Of a DNA stretch of 25,092 bases, positions 7,396-15,065 are shown piece by piece. The DNA comes from Candidatus Falkowbacteria bacterium UBA917 (GTDB lineage Bacteria; Patescibacteriota; Patescibacteriia; Patescibacteriales; Patescibacteriaceae). How positions within the stretch are numbered: the first letter of the stretch is position 1; every line of letters starts with the position of its first letter. The notes below the pieces were generated by a model that was given only the letters and a program-made list of their open reading frames with translations, searched no databases and had not been told where the DNA came from. The stretch spans positions 6,029 through 31,120 of the forward strand of contig DBEB01000017.1 in assembly GCA_002293855.1 (NCBI GenBank), in the 5' to 3' direction. The position numbers and the translations under genes were made by a program.

Positions 7396-9123
7396 ATGCT
7401 CAAGAAAAAAATCTGGCAAATTGATCCTGTCCTGGATCCGGAACTTCTCCAATATTTTCCTGATCATTCACCTTTGATTGCTCAGTTACTTTTTAATCGT
7501 GGTTTCAATAACTCCGAGGCTGCTCAAAGTTTTTTGGCTAGCGACCAAGCTCCTATCAGTCACGACCCTTTTCTTTTTGCTGATATGACCGCCGCCTGCG
7601 AGTTAATCATTAGTCATATCAAGGCTCATCACAAAATCGCTATTGCCGGTGACTATGACGCTGATGGGGTTACTTCTTCGGCTGTTCTCACTGAAACCCT
7701 CTCCGCATTTAATGCTGAGACTGAAGTGTGGATCCCTGATCGTACTCGTGATGGCTACGGCTTAAACAAGCGCTTGATTGACGAGATCAAGGCTGGTGGC
7801 GCCGAGTTAATTATCACTGTTGATAACGGCATTAGAGCTATTGATGAAGTTGCTTATGCTCGCAGTCTTGGTCTCGATATTGTCGTTACTGATCACCACA
7901 TGGCTGGTGGCAGTCCAGAAATCTATCCCGATTGTTTGCTTATCAATCCCATCATTGCTCGTGAGCACTATCCTTTTCGTTTCCTTGCTGGCGTCGGTGT
8001 GGCTTACAAACTGGCTTGTGCTTTGATTAGTTTAGCTAAGTTAGATGATGCTGCTAAAGAGATTTTGCGTGAGCGCATTCTTGATCTAGTTGCCATCGGT
8101 ACTGTCGCCGACTGCGTGTCACTACTTGATGAAAACCGCTCTCTTGTCCAAGCCGGTCTTAAACGACTAATCCGTCGGCCTCGCCTCGGGCTAGCTGAGC
8201 TTGCGAAGCTTGCTAATGTCAAAGATCAGATCACCGAGTGGTCGATTGGTTGGCAGATTGCCCCCAGACTCAATGTCGCCGGCAGACTTGCTCATGCTAG
8301 CACCGCTTACCGGCTACTCGTCACCAAGGATCGAGCTGAAGCAATTGGTTTAGCCGAGGGCCTCAATACTCAAAACATCGAACGTCAAACCGAAACCGCT
8401 CGTATCGTGGACGAATGTTCAGCTCTCGTCGATAGTGAGTTATCATCCGACAAGATCTTGGTCCTGCTTGCCCCCGAACTTCGTAACTCCACCGACGCTC
8501 CTTGGTTTGAGGGCGTCATGGGTCTAGCCGCTGGTCGTATTGCTGAGCGTTATGGTCGGCCGACTTTGGTTGTTTGTCAGAGTGCTGGCCACATCAAAGG
8601 TTCAGGTCGTAGCTTTGGTGATTATAGTATTGTCGGCGCTATCGAAGAGGCGAGTGACTGCCTAGCTCGCTACGGCGGCCATCGTGCCGCTTGTGGTTTT
8701 ACTGTCAAAGACGCAGCTAGTCTTGCTGAGTTCGTCGTCCGACTGCGCACTATTGGTGAACGTGACTTGACTGACGAACTGCTAAGTCCTAAATTAAAGA
8801 TTGAAGCCGTACTAGAAGCTGATGAGCTCAATCTAGCTCTAGCTGAAAAATTAAATTGCTTTGCACCTTTTGGCCAAGGCAATCCCTTGCCAGTCTTTGC
8901 CAGTTATAATTTAAAAATTGATGAAGTATTGTGGATGGGGCAAACTAAGCAACATCTCAAACTTCGTTTGGGTCATCTCTCAGCTATTGCCTTTAGCGCT
9001 CTTGAGAAATGGCCTGATTTAGTAGCTGGTGCTAGAGTTAATTTGGCCTACACTGCCGAAATTAATAACTTTAATGGTCGTCGCAGTCTCCAATTAAAAA
9101 TTATCGATCTCGAAATCTGTTAA
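7396..9123 (+). CDS. recJ: Single-stranded-DNA-specific exonuclease RecJ
   Basis: A 575-residue DHH-superfamily 5'-3' exonuclease on single-stranded DNA, used in recombination and mismatch repair. Motif I DYDADG is at 86-91, motif II TVDNG around D143, and motif III DHH at 166-168; VAIGTVADCVSL follows as motif IV. The DHHA1 domain carries GRSFGDYSI and the YGGHRAACGF signature, and a C-terminal OB-like region completes the usual length. ATG 7396 is preceded by C, one of only three starts in the window without T at -1, and there is no SD. No convincing promoter is seen, though TTTATC at 7374-7379 could serve as a -10. rnhA follows after 14 nt. Confidence 0.95.
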   Translation: MLKKKIWQIDPVLDPELLQYFPDHSPLIAQLLFNRGFNNSEAAQSFLASDQAPISHDPFLFADMTAACELIISHIKAHHKIAIAGDYDADGVTSSAVLTETLSAFNAETEVWIPDRTRDGYGLNKRLIDEIKAGGAELIITVDNGIRAIDEVAYARSLGLDIVVTDHHMAGGSPEIYPDCLLINPIIAREHYPFRFLAGVGVAYKLACALISLAKLDDAAKEILRERILDLVAIGTVADCVSLLDENRSLVQAGLKRLIRRPRLGLAELAKLANVKDQITEWSIGWQIAPRLNVAGRLAHASTAYRLLVTKDRAEAIGLAEGLNTQNIERQTETARIVDECSALVDSELSSDKILVLLAPELRNSTDAPWFEGVMGLAAGRIAERYGRPTLVVCQSAGHIKGSGRSFGDYSIVGAIEEASDCLARYGGHRAACGFTVKDAASLAEFVVRLRTIGERDLTDELLSPKLKIEAVLEADELNLALAEKLNCFAPFGQGNPLPVFASYNLKIDEVLWMGQTKQHLKLRLGHLSAIAFSALEKWPDLVAGARVNLAYTAEINNFNGRRSLQLKIIDLEIC

Positions 9124-9137
9124 TAATTATCTAAGCT

Positions 9138-9548
9138 ATGTCTAGTAAATTAATCATTCACACTGACGGAGGTTCTCGTGGTAATCCAGGGCCCGCTGCC
9201 ATCGGTGTCGTCGTTGCTGATACATCTGGTCAAGTAGTCAAAGAGCTTGCTCGCTGTATTGGTAATACAACTAATAATCAAGCTGAGTATCAAGCTGTCC
9301 TTGCTGCCTTTGAACTCATTCAAGGGCTTACTGCTAGCGAACTAGACTTCTATCTAGACAGTGAGTTGGTAGTCAAACAACTCAAAGGGGAGTACAAGAT
9401 TAAAAACAGAGATTTAGCACCACTCTTTGTCAAGATTCACAATGCCAGTTTAAGTTACAAAAAAGTTAGCTTTACTCATGTCCGTCGTGAGTTTAATAAA
9501 GCGGCTGATGCACTAGTTAATCAAGCTTTAGATCAGCAACTCAAATAA
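9138..9548 (+). CDS. rnhA: Ribonuclease HI family protein
   Basis: 136 residues. It cleaves the RNA strand of RNA-DNA hybrids (R-loops, primers). The four acidic catalytic residues are present: D10 in TDGGSRGNPG, E50 in NNQAEY, D74 in LDSELV, and D124 in KAADAL. It lacks the basic handle of E. coli RNase HI and resembles the shorter archaeal/Gram-positive type. It lies 14 nt after recJ with no SD, in a plausible nucleic-acid maintenance operon. Confidence 0.94.
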   Translation: MSSKLIIHTDGGSRGNPGPAAIGVVVADTSGQVVKELARCIGNTTNNQAEYQAVLAAFELIQGLTASELDFYLDSELVVKQLKGEYKIKNRDLAPLFVKIHNASLSYKKVSFTHVRREFNKAADALVNQALDQQLK

Positions 9549-9555
9549 TCTAATA

Positions 9556-9584
9556 TTGTCAAAACTAGGCATTCGTGATAATAA
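9556..9584 (+). promoter_or_regulatory. Promoter of tRNA-Val
   Basis: TTGTCA (9556-9561), 17 nt spacer, TGA-TAATAA (-10 at 9579-9584). The predicted start is near 9591, 13 nt before the mature tRNA. Confidence 0.6.
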
Positions 9585-9603
9585 TACCGGCATAATCTAC
9601 AGC

Positions 9604-9677
9604 GGATATGTAGCTCAGTTGGTTAGAGCGCACCGTTCACATCGGTGAGGTCACAGGTTCGAATCCTGTCATGTCCA
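9604..9677 (+). tRNA. tRNA-Val (anticodon CAC)
   Basis: Full cloverleaf. The acceptor GGATATG (9604-9610) pairs with CATGTCC (9670-9676) with one G-U. The D arm is GCTC...GAGC. The anticodon stem CACCG/CGGTG (9631-9635/9643-9647) closes the loop TTCACAT, placing CAC at 9638-9640 (reads GUG). The T arm is ACAGG-TTCGAAT-CCTGT (9653-9669), and the discriminator is A at 9677. CCA is not encoded (next bases are CAT), so a CCA-adding enzyme is required. Its last 16 bases plus one are repeated downstream at 9750-9766. Confidence 0.95.
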
Positions 9678-9766
9678 CATAAAATCAAAAGGATTCAACC
9701 TGCCTGCCGGTAGGCAGGAGTTTATGCCCCGGAGCGGAGCGTAGGGGTAAATCCTGTCATGTCCAC
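9662..9766. repeat. 17-bp direct repeat of the tRNA 3' end bracketing a 71-bp insert
   Basis: AATCCTGTCATGTCCAC occurs exactly at 9662-9678 (tRNA T-arm and acceptor end) and at 9750-9766. The 71 bases between them (9679-9749) hold a palindromic repeat. The arrangement mimics attL/attR of a tRNA-targeting element or a long target-site duplication, but no integrase or transposase gene is present. Confidence 0.9.
9699..9744. repeat. Palindromic REP-like element downstream of tRNA-Val
   Basis: CCTGCCTGCCGGTAGGCAGG (9699-9718) is a near-perfect palindrome. It is followed by a CCCC...GGGG hairpin (9727-9746) with GGAGCGGAGCGTA in the loop. The outer bases AGGATT (9690-9695) and AATCCT (9750-9755) can also pair, giving a three-way fold. 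Confidence 0.75.
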
Positions 9767-9788
9767 TAATATAAGACTCGGTTCAACA

Positions 9789-9827
9789 TTGACAAAACAG
9801 CAAGTATATGCTATGATTGAAATCATA
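9789..9827 (+). promoter_or_regulatory. Strong promoter with overlapping 16-bp palindrome (possible operator)
   Basis: TTGACA (9789-9794), 17 nt, TGC-TATGAT (-10 at 9812-9817). A perfect inverted repeat, TATGATT-ga-AATCATA (9812-9827), covers the -10 and reaches the predicted start near 9824. This placement suits a repressor site. The regulator is unknown. Confidence 0.7.
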
Positions 9828-9922
9828 ATTATACAAGAGAGTAGGAGGCTCTCAGCGCTCAGCTAAATAAATTCCGGGTTATCTATTTCTCTTAAATAGA
9901 AGCTTTCCAAGGAGTGTATTCG
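9824..9922 (+). promoter_or_regulatory. Structured ~100-nt mRNA leader with Shine-Dalgarno
   Basis: The leader contains a hairpin GAGAG/CTCTC (9837-9841/9849-9853) with AGGAGG exposed in its loop (9843-9848) and no start codon near it. A second hairpin, TCTATTT-ctctt-AAATAGA (9882-9900), stands just before the functional SD AAGGAG (9909-9914), 8 nt from ATG 9923. No known riboswitch class is recognised. Confidence 0.55.
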
Positions 9923-10384
9923 ATGCGTACTTTAACTAGCTTGGCTACTGTGGCCATACTTATTTTGACTAGTCCTTTTGTTTCTGCACAAATTAGTCCT
10001 GATTCATCAGGAACTAGCTACAGTCGTCAAACCAGATCGATGCCAGTCAGAGCCGAAATGCTCACCCCAACTGGTGATTTTCAAAGATTTGTTGATTTCT
10101 TAAAACAATATCCAGTGGTCTTTGCCATGGATACCGTCAATGCTGTTGTAGTTAGCAAAGACGAGTTGATTCATATCAGGGGCATTAAGGAGTCTAAGCA
10201 AGTGCTTAGATTGATTGTCATGGAAGTCTGTCCTATCGGTAATCGCGATTCTTGCATGATCTATCTCATAGATAGTCAGACAATTACCGTTGCTTCTAGT
10301 GACGGTAGTAGCGATCCAATTACTATAGAAAACTTAAGCGACCTCTATCAGCACAGCCTAACTATTATAGATCTACCCAAGTAA
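9923..10384 (+). CDS. Secreted protein of unknown function
   Basis: 153 residues with a clear signal peptide (residues 1-22, cleavage after V-S-A before Q23). The mature part is mixed alpha/beta with a hydrophobic strand set around 95-120 and one Cys pair, C103 and C111, likely a disulfide if exported. ATG 9923 is preferred to the in-frame GTG 9914 because GTG overlaps the SD and because ATG starts the signal peptide. It is one of only two genes here with a strong SD. It has its own consensus promoter and a strong terminator, so it is monocistronic and probably well expressed or regulated. I recognise no family. Confidence 0.78.
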   Translation: MRTLTSLATVAILILTSPFVSAQISPDSSGTSYSRQTRSMPVRAEMLTPTGDFQRFVDFLKQYPVVFAMDTVNAVVVSKDELIHIRGIKESKQVLRLIVMEVCPIGNRDSCMIYLIDSQTITVASSDGSSDPITIENLSDLYQHSLTIIDLPK

Positions 10385-10414
10385 TTAGCTTGCGCAAAGT
10401 AAGCTACTAAGCCT

Positions 10415-10450
10415 AACCCCATTATTCCACTAGGAATCAATGGGGTTTTT
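10415..10450 (+). terminator. Rho-independent terminator
   Basis: AACCCCATT (10415-10423) and ATTCC (10424-10428) pair with GGAAT (10433-10437) and AATGGGGTT (10439-10447) with one bulged C. The loop is ACTA and a T run reaches 10450. Confidence 0.9.
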
Positions 10451-10465
10451 ATATAAAAAGCAATC

Positions 10466-10494
10466 TTGTCAGCAGTTCCTGCTAGTGCTACCAT
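10466..10494 (+). promoter_or_regulatory. Extended -10 promoter placing +1 on the ATG
   Basis: TTGTCA (10466-10471), 17 nt, TGC-TACCAT (-10 at 10489-10494). The predicted transcription start is 10501, the A of the start codon. Confidence 0.6.
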
Positions 10495-10500
10495 TTGCTT

Positions 10501-10803
10501 ATGACCACTAAATTCACTAGAAAAATTGAAGATTTTATCTGCGGCCATTGTGGCGCTCAGGTGACTGGTGATGGCTATACTAATCATTGCCCAGTTTGTC
10601 TGTACTCCAAGCACGTCGATATTCACCCTGGTGATAGAGCTGCTACTTGCCAAGGACTCATGGCGCCAGTGGAGTATTTACTCAAAAATGGTGAGGAAAA
10701 GCTTCTGCATCGTTGTCTAGTGTGTGGTTATGAAAAGCTTAATCGCTTAGATAAAGCTGATAATAGAGATCTTTTATTAAAAATAATCGCTACTTTAAAA
10801 TAG
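10501..10803 (+). CDS. RNHCP-domain zinc-binding protein
   Basis: 100 residues. Cys/His pairs follow the RNHCP family layout: F-I-C-GHC near the N-terminus, the namesake motif as T-NHCPVCL, then HVD.HPGDR...C.G.M.P, and a final HRC..CG pair. Two zinc sites are likely. The function of the family is unknown; nucleic-acid binding is often guessed. Here the first residue of the namesake motif is Thr instead of Arg. ATG 10501 was chosen over in-frame TTG 10495 because it gives a usual N-terminus and coincides with the predicted +1. It lies between a terminator and the rnpB promoter, so it is monocistronic. Confidence 0.88.
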   Translation: MTTKFTRKIEDFICGHCGAQVTGDGYTNHCPVCLYSKHVDIHPGDRAATCQGLMAPVEYLLKNGEEKLLHRCLVCGYEKLNRLDKADNRDLLLKIIATLK

Positions 10804-10812
10804 TTTAAAATC

Positions 10813-10841
10813 TTGACTTTTGAGCCTTTTTCTGCTATTTT
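10813..10841 (+). promoter_or_regulatory. Promoter of rnpB
   Basis: TTGACT (10813-10818), 17 nt, TGC-TATTTT (-10 at 10836-10841). The predicted start is near 10848, about 13 nt before helix P1. Confidence 0.6.
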
Positions 10842-10860
10842 AAAAGTGTTTTTAAATGCT

Positions 10861-11260
10861 ATTTAAGTTAAGGTAAGTGGGTGATTACTGTTTATGGTTA
10901 TTAGTCTGAACAAATCAGACTTTTGCCACAAAGAGAGGAAAGTCCGGACTGCACAAAAAGCTAGTGGCTAATGACCACCAGGAGTAATCCTAGGGATAGT
11001 GCCACAGAGACAATACTAGTCAGCCCAAGGCTGATGAAAGGTGAAAAGATGGCGGTGTACACAAGTGCTACGCTCATCGACTCCCGGTGACGGGATGTGC
11101 GCGGTAAACCCTAGCTGCAGCAAGAGCAAACCTGTTAGCTTTGGCTAGCAGAGGAACGTAGTTCGCATGATCTGCTTGGTAACAAGTAGACTAGATAGAT
11201 GATCACCACTCACAAAAATTGAGACACAAAATCCGGCTTATAGCTTGCCTTAGCTTAAAT
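10861..11260 (+). ncRNA. rnpB: RNase P RNA (bacterial A-type)
   Basis: Catalytic RNA that removes 5' leaders from pre-tRNAs. The invariant blocks are present: GAGGAAAGTCCGGAC (about 10934-10948), CCACAGAGACA, GGTGAAA, GCGGTAAACCC (11101-11111), AGATAGATGATC and the 3' ATCCGGCTTATAG. The ends pair as P1: 10861-10877 with 11244-11260 gives 17 pairs including two G-U. The P15 region is reduced to GCAGA/TCTGC (11148-11152/11171-11175) with an inner GAAC-gta-GTTC, and the loop has no GGT that would pair with tRNA CCA. This fits a genome whose tRNA gene lacks CCA. Confidence 0.95.
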
Positions 11261-11274
11261 ACCATTTAGAAGAT

Positions 11275-12681
11275 ATGAAAAAAAGCCAATTATTTTTATC
11301 AGTTGTCATGTTGCCCTTGGACTTTCTAGTCATTATTTTGGCTGGCTTGTCTGCCTATGCTCTGCGTTTTAATTTGGATTATCTACCAGTTGTCTTCCAA
11401 GTACCTTGGGACAAATACTTACCATCAGTTTTGGTAACTGCTACGGTTTGGATTGTACTTTTTCTATTTTCTGGTCTCTATGCCTTTGACCAATCTCGCA
11501 AGCTACGCCAACAACTCAAGCGAGTCTTAATCGGTTGCTCACTAGGTTTTGTAGTCATCACCATTTACATCTTCTTTATTCGTGAAGTTTTTTCTTCTCG
11601 TTTTATTATTCTCTCAGCTTGGTTACTAGCCATTTTGTACATGTCTATTTTGCGTCTGATCATGTCGTTGATTCGCCAATCTCTCTACAAACAAGGTATC
11701 GCTGTCAGTCGCATTGTCATGATTGGTGACAGTAAAACTACCGAAGTTTTAATCCGTGAATTTGCCAGCAACAAAGCTCTTGGTTATCAAGTCGTCAAAC
11801 GTTTTGCTGGTTTTGGTAATGATGAGGCTGAACAATTAGAAAAACTACTCATCACCAATGACATTAACGAAGTTATTCAAAGCGATCCTAATCTCAGTAA
11901 AGCTGAAGTCTTGCGTCTCTATGACTTTGCCGATGAGCATCATCTAACTTTCCGTTACGCTGCCGATTTGCTAGATGCTAAGGTCTTGCGAGTTGAAGTT
12001 ACCGAACTCGCTGGCGTACCAATGGTCGAAGTTAAAAAAACTTCACTTGATGGTTGGGGTCGTGTTGTGAAACGTATCTTTGATATTTGTATTTCAGCTT
12101 GTTTGATTGTTTTAACTAGTCCGCTGATGATTGCAGCTGCTCTAATGATCAAGCTCGACAGTCGTGGTCCGGTCTTTTTTGCCAAGCTCGATGACGGCTC
12201 ACCACTTTACCGTGTCGGTCAAGCTGGTAAGCTCTTTCGCTATTTTAAATTCCGCACTATGCGTCCAGGTACTGACAGTTTGCGTTATAGCGAGTTAGCT
12301 AAGTTTAATTTGCGTTCTGATAGTCCCTTGACCAAGATCAAAGACGATCCTCGAGTAACTAGAGTTGGTAAGTTTATGCGTCGTTTCTCCATTGATGAAT
12401 TATCCGAATTTTTCTTGGTCTTTATCGGCAGTATGTCTTTAGTTGGGCCACGACCACACTTGCCAGAAGAAGTTGCTAAATATCAAATTCATCACAAAAA
12501 AGTTTTGACCATCAAGCCTGGCATTACTGGTCTAGCTCAGGTTTCTGGTCGTAGTGATCTAAGTTTTGAAGACGAAACTCGTCTCGATGCTTACTATATC
12601 GAGAACTGGTCACTATGGCTCGATCTGATTATTTTACTCCGAACACCAATGGCTATTTTTAAGACTAGAAAAGCTGAATAA
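11275..12681 (+). CDS. Polyprenyl-phosphate sugar phosphotransferase (WcaJ/WbaP-like)
   Basis: 468 residues. This is the initiating enzyme of surface polysaccharide synthesis: it moves a sugar-1-phosphate from a nucleotide sugar to undecaprenyl phosphate in the membrane. Four to five N-terminal helices (~10-135) are followed by a Rossmann-like domain beginning VMIGDSK (~157). The C-terminal catalytic bacterial sugar transferase domain (~265-468) starts with KRIFDI and a re-entrant helix, then FKFRTM, DELSEFFLVF, SLVGPRP and GITGLAQVSGR. The basic FR..VG motif region is somewhat altered (FFAKLDDGSPLYRVG). The gene starts 14 nt after RNase P RNA with no SD; a TACCAT at 11260-11265 may be a -10, or it is read from the rnpB promoter. 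Two GT4 genes follow. Confidence 0.92.
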   Translation: MKKSQLFLSVVMLPLDFLVIILAGLSAYALRFNLDYLPVVFQVPWDKYLPSVLVTATVWIVLFLFSGLYAFDQSRKLRQQLKRVLIGCSLGFVVITIYIFFIREVFSSRFIILSAWLLAILYMSILRLIMSLIRQSLYKQGIAVSRIVMIGDSKTTEVLIREFASNKALGYQVVKRFAGFGNDEAEQLEKLLITNDINEVIQSDPNLSKAEVLRLYDFADEHHLTFRYAADLLDAKVLRVEVTELAGVPMVEVKKTSLDGWGRVVKRIFDICISACLIVLTSPLMIAAALMIKLDSRGPVFFAKLDDGSPLYRVGQAGKLFRYFKFRTMRPGTDSLRYSELAKFNLRSDSPLTKIKDDPRVTRVGKFMRRFSIDELSEFFLVFIGSMSLVGPRPHLPEEVAKYQIHHKKVLTIKPGITGLAQVSGRSDLSFEDETRLDAYYIENWSLWLDLIILLRTPMAIFKTRKAE

Positions 12682-12692
12682 GTTTTAAATTT

Positions 12693-13808
12693 ATGAAAGT
12701 CGCTCTGATCCATGACCACCTTGCCCAAGACGGTGGCGCCGAAAAAGTTCTCAAGGTCATTGCTGATCTTTTTCCTGATGCCCCGATCTACACCTTACTC
12801 TACGAAAAGAAAAATGCTGATAAATATTTCAAGCATCGCACTATTCAAACCTCTATCATTCAGCGCTTGCCTGGAGGTATCAAATACTATAAATGGTTTA
12901 TGCCTTGGATGCCGATGGCCGTAGAGTTTTTTAATCTCTCGGACTTTGATTTGGTTATTTCTGACACTAGTTCCTTTGCCAAGGGGGTCATTACCAATAC
13001 CAAGACTCTCCACATCTGCTATTGTCACACACCAACTCGCTATCTCTGGAGTGACACTCATAGCTATATCGAGGAGTTACGATTTAATAAATATTTCAAA
13101 AAACTCATCGCGCTCTCGCTCAATAAAATTCGTATTTGGGATCGGGTTGCCGCTGATCGGGTGGATATTTTTCTAGCTAATTCCCAGTTCATTGCGAGGC
13201 GCATTAGCAAATATTATCGTCGTGATTCGACAGTTATCTATCCGCCTATCAATCTCAGCGACTTCCAAATCAGCTCCGATCTCGGTGACTATTTCCTAGC
13301 TGGCGGTCGGCTAGTACCCTACAAGCGTTTTGATTTACTAATCAAAGTCTTCAAGGCAAATGGCAAGAGATTGCGTATCTTTGGTGACGGTCCAGACACT
13401 GGGCGCTTGCGAGCTTTGGCTGAGGGTGTGGCTAATATTGAGTTTCTAGGTCGGGTGAGTGAGCCTGAAAAAATCGCTCTCTACTCTCGTGCTCAGGCCT
13501 TTATCAATCCCCAAGAAGAAGACTTTGGGATTACTATGGTCGAGTCGCTCGCTTCTGGTCGACCAGTTATTGCCTACCGTTCTGGCGGCGCTGCTGAAAT
13601 TGTCACTCCTGACTGTGGCTTACTTTTTGCTGAGCAGAGTGCTGCTAGTTTACAAACTGCTCTTGATCATTTCTCTGTTGCCAATTTCAATTCCACTGCT
13701 ATTCGTGCGTCAGCTCAGCGTTTTAGCGAAGATCTCTTCAAGCAAAAATTCCAAGCCTTCATTAACGAGGCCATGCTTAAACACAAGTCTGAAAATAGCC
13801 ATTTGTAG
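12693..13808 (+). CDS. GT4 glycosyltransferase (WbaZ-like)
   Basis: 371 residues with the GT-B fold. The N-terminus KVALIHDHLAQDGGAEKV carries the glycine-rich loop of family 4. The C-terminal domain shows the donor-binding E-x7-E as E-DFGITMV-E, followed by SGRPVIAYRSGGAAEIV. The N-terminal half (DLFPDAPIYTLLY, CYCHTPTRYLWSDTH) resembles mannosyl/GDP-sugar transferases of O-antigen clusters. It is predicted to extend the lipid-linked glycan begun by the upstream sugar phosphotransferase, 11 nt away. No SD. The sugar is not predictable. Confidence 0.9.
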   Translation: MKVALIHDHLAQDGGAEKVLKVIADLFPDAPIYTLLYEKKNADKYFKHRTIQTSIIQRLPGGIKYYKWFMPWMPMAVEFFNLSDFDLVISDTSSFAKGVITNTKTLHICYCHTPTRYLWSDTHSYIEELRFNKYFKKLIALSLNKIRIWDRVAADRVDIFLANSQFIARRISKYYRRDSTVIYPPINLSDFQISSDLGDYFLAGGRLVPYKRFDLLIKVFKANGKRLRIFGDGPDTGRLRALAEGVANIEFLGRVSEPEKIALYSRAQAFINPQEEDFGITMVESLASGRPVIAYRSGGAAEIVTPDCGLLFAEQSAASLQTALDHFSVANFNSTAIRASAQRFSEDLFKQKFQAFINEAMLKHKSENSHL

Positions 13809-13829
13809 CTCTTCTGGCGCAAATCTTTT

Positions 13830-14981
13830 ATGAAAATTGCCATCGATGGGCGAGTGCTCATGACTAATAATTACAGTGGCGTACCAGAAGCAACTTATAA
13901 TCTGCTCAGCGCTCTACTCGCTCTCGATCACAGCAATGAATATCTAGTTTTTTATAACTCTGCCCGGCCGGTAGTTCTGCCGGATTTTACTGCGCCCAAT
14001 CTCCGTTATATCCGCACTACTATACCGAACAAGATTCTTAATTATTTGCTTTTTAGTACTCTCGGCCAGCCCAAGATCTCTACACTATTGAGAGAAAAAG
14101 TAGATCTTTGGTTCATGCCTCATCTCAATTTTATCGCCCTCGATCCCAGTCTGGCCAATATTCTTACTGTCCATGACTTGTCCTTTCTCCGTTACCCTGA
14201 GTTTTTTTCTGCTCGTAAAAACTTCTGGCATCGTGCTATCAATGCTCCTCGACTCATCACTGCTTGTGACCAAGTCATCGCTATGTCAGAGCACACCAAG
14301 CGTGATCTCTTGGAACTAACTAGTATTGATCCATTAAAAGTTCAGGTTATTTACGGTGCCGCCGCTCCTGAATTTCGGGTCTTAGCAGACTCGGATCCTA
14401 GTTTAGAGCTGGTTAGGCACAAATTTAATTTGCCTAAGCGTTTTATTTTTTCGCTTGCTACCATTGAGCCACGCAAAAACTTACTTTCACTCATCAGTGC
14501 CTACGAATTATTAAAAGCCCAAGCTGGTTACTCTGATTTAGAATTAATTATCGCCGGCGCTCGAGGTTGGAAATCAACAGCTGTTTATCAAGCTGCTGCT
14601 AATTCTCGATACAGCAAACAGATTCGCTTTTTAAACTACATTGACCGTAGCGAACAAGTTGCCCTCTATAATCTAGCTAGTGTCTTTGCCTTTCCTAGTT
14701 ATTATGAAGGCTTTGGTATACCGCCACTCGAGGCTTTAGCTTGTGCTTGCCCAGTTGTAGCTAGTTGGGGGACCTCACTCTCTGAGGTGCTAGCCGATGC
14801 TGCTCTACTTATTAATCCTTATGATCCAAGTGACCTAGTCGAAGCTCTCAATGCTGTGCTCACTGATCAAGATCTAGCTCTAAAACTAAGAATCAAAGGC
14901 CTCAAACAGGCTGCTAAGTTTGATTGGTCAAAGAGTGCTGAGCAGTACTTAGAAATCTTTAAAATAAGTCAAAAAAACTAA
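13830..14981 (+). CDS. GT4 glycosyltransferase
   Basis: 383 residues with the GT-B fold. The N-terminus MKIAIDGRVL...YSGV is typical of the WbpY/MtfB-like branch. The acceptor half contains LTVHDLSFLRYP, the linker SLATIEPRKNL starts the donor half, and E-GFGIPPL-E gives the E-x7-E pair. It is the third gene of the sugar-transfer operon, 21 nt after the preceding stop and without SD. No clear terminator follows; the next promoter starts 6 nt after the stop. The donor sugar is unknown. Confidence 0.9.
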   Translation: MKIAIDGRVLMTNNYSGVPEATYNLLSALLALDHSNEYLVFYNSARPVVLPDFTAPNLRYIRTTIPNKILNYLLFSTLGQPKISTLLREKVDLWFMPHLNFIALDPSLANILTVHDLSFLRYPEFFSARKNFWHRAINAPRLITACDQVIAMSEHTKRDLLELTSIDPLKVQVIYGAAAPEFRVLADSDPSLELVRHKFNLPKRFIFSLATIEPRKNLLSLISAYELLKAQAGYSDLELIIAGARGWKSTAVYQAAANSRYSKQIRFLNYIDRSEQVALYNLASVFAFPSYYEGFGIPPLEALACACPVVASWGTSLSEVLADAALLINPYDPSDLVEALNAVLTDQDLALKLRIKGLKQAAKFDWSKSAEQYLEIFKISQKN

Positions 14982-14986
14982 TATAC

Positions 14987-15015
14987 TTGACAATTATACA
15001 ATAATTTGCTATAAT
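14987..15015 (+). promoter_or_regulatory. Perfect-consensus sigma70 promoter with palindromic -10
   Basis: TTGACA (14987-14992), exactly 17 nt, TGC-TATAAT (-10 at 15010-15015). The -10 lies inside the perfect palindrome TATAATTATA (15010-15019). The predicted start is near 15022, giving a ~44-nt leader. Confidence 0.85.
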
Positions 15016-15055
15016 TATACTTATATATAAGTGTTCTTTTATTTATAGTGATTTT

Positions 15056-15060
15056 AGGAG
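15056..15060 (+). promoter_or_regulatory. Shine-Dalgarno of the small membrane protein
   Basis: AGGAG ends 5 nt before ATG 15066. It selects this ATG over the in-frame GTG at 15048, which lies upstream of the SD. Clear SDs occur at only one other gene in the window (9909-9914). Confidence 0.7.
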
Positions 15061-15065
15061 TTACT

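Noticed and set aside
9640..9642. CAT in the anticodon loop, suggesting tRNA-Met or initiator tRNA
   Set aside because: In the 7-nt loop TTCACAT the anticodon positions 34-36 are CAC; CAT falls at 36-38. The acceptor pairs normally at position 1-72, unlike initiator tRNA.
9662..9766. Integrated mobile island at tRNA-Val
   Set aside because: The copies bracket only 71 bp with no ORF and no integrase; kept as a duplication and not called a mobile element.
11237..11265. Promoter for the sugar phosphotransferase with -10 TACCAT
   Set aside because: The -10 partly overlaps the P1 strand of RNase P RNA and there is no acceptable -35; kept only as a remark.
12795..13061. 88-codon - strand ORF and similar overlapping frames inside glycosyltransferase genes
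   Set aside because: No family motifs, no start context, fully inside well-supported genes.
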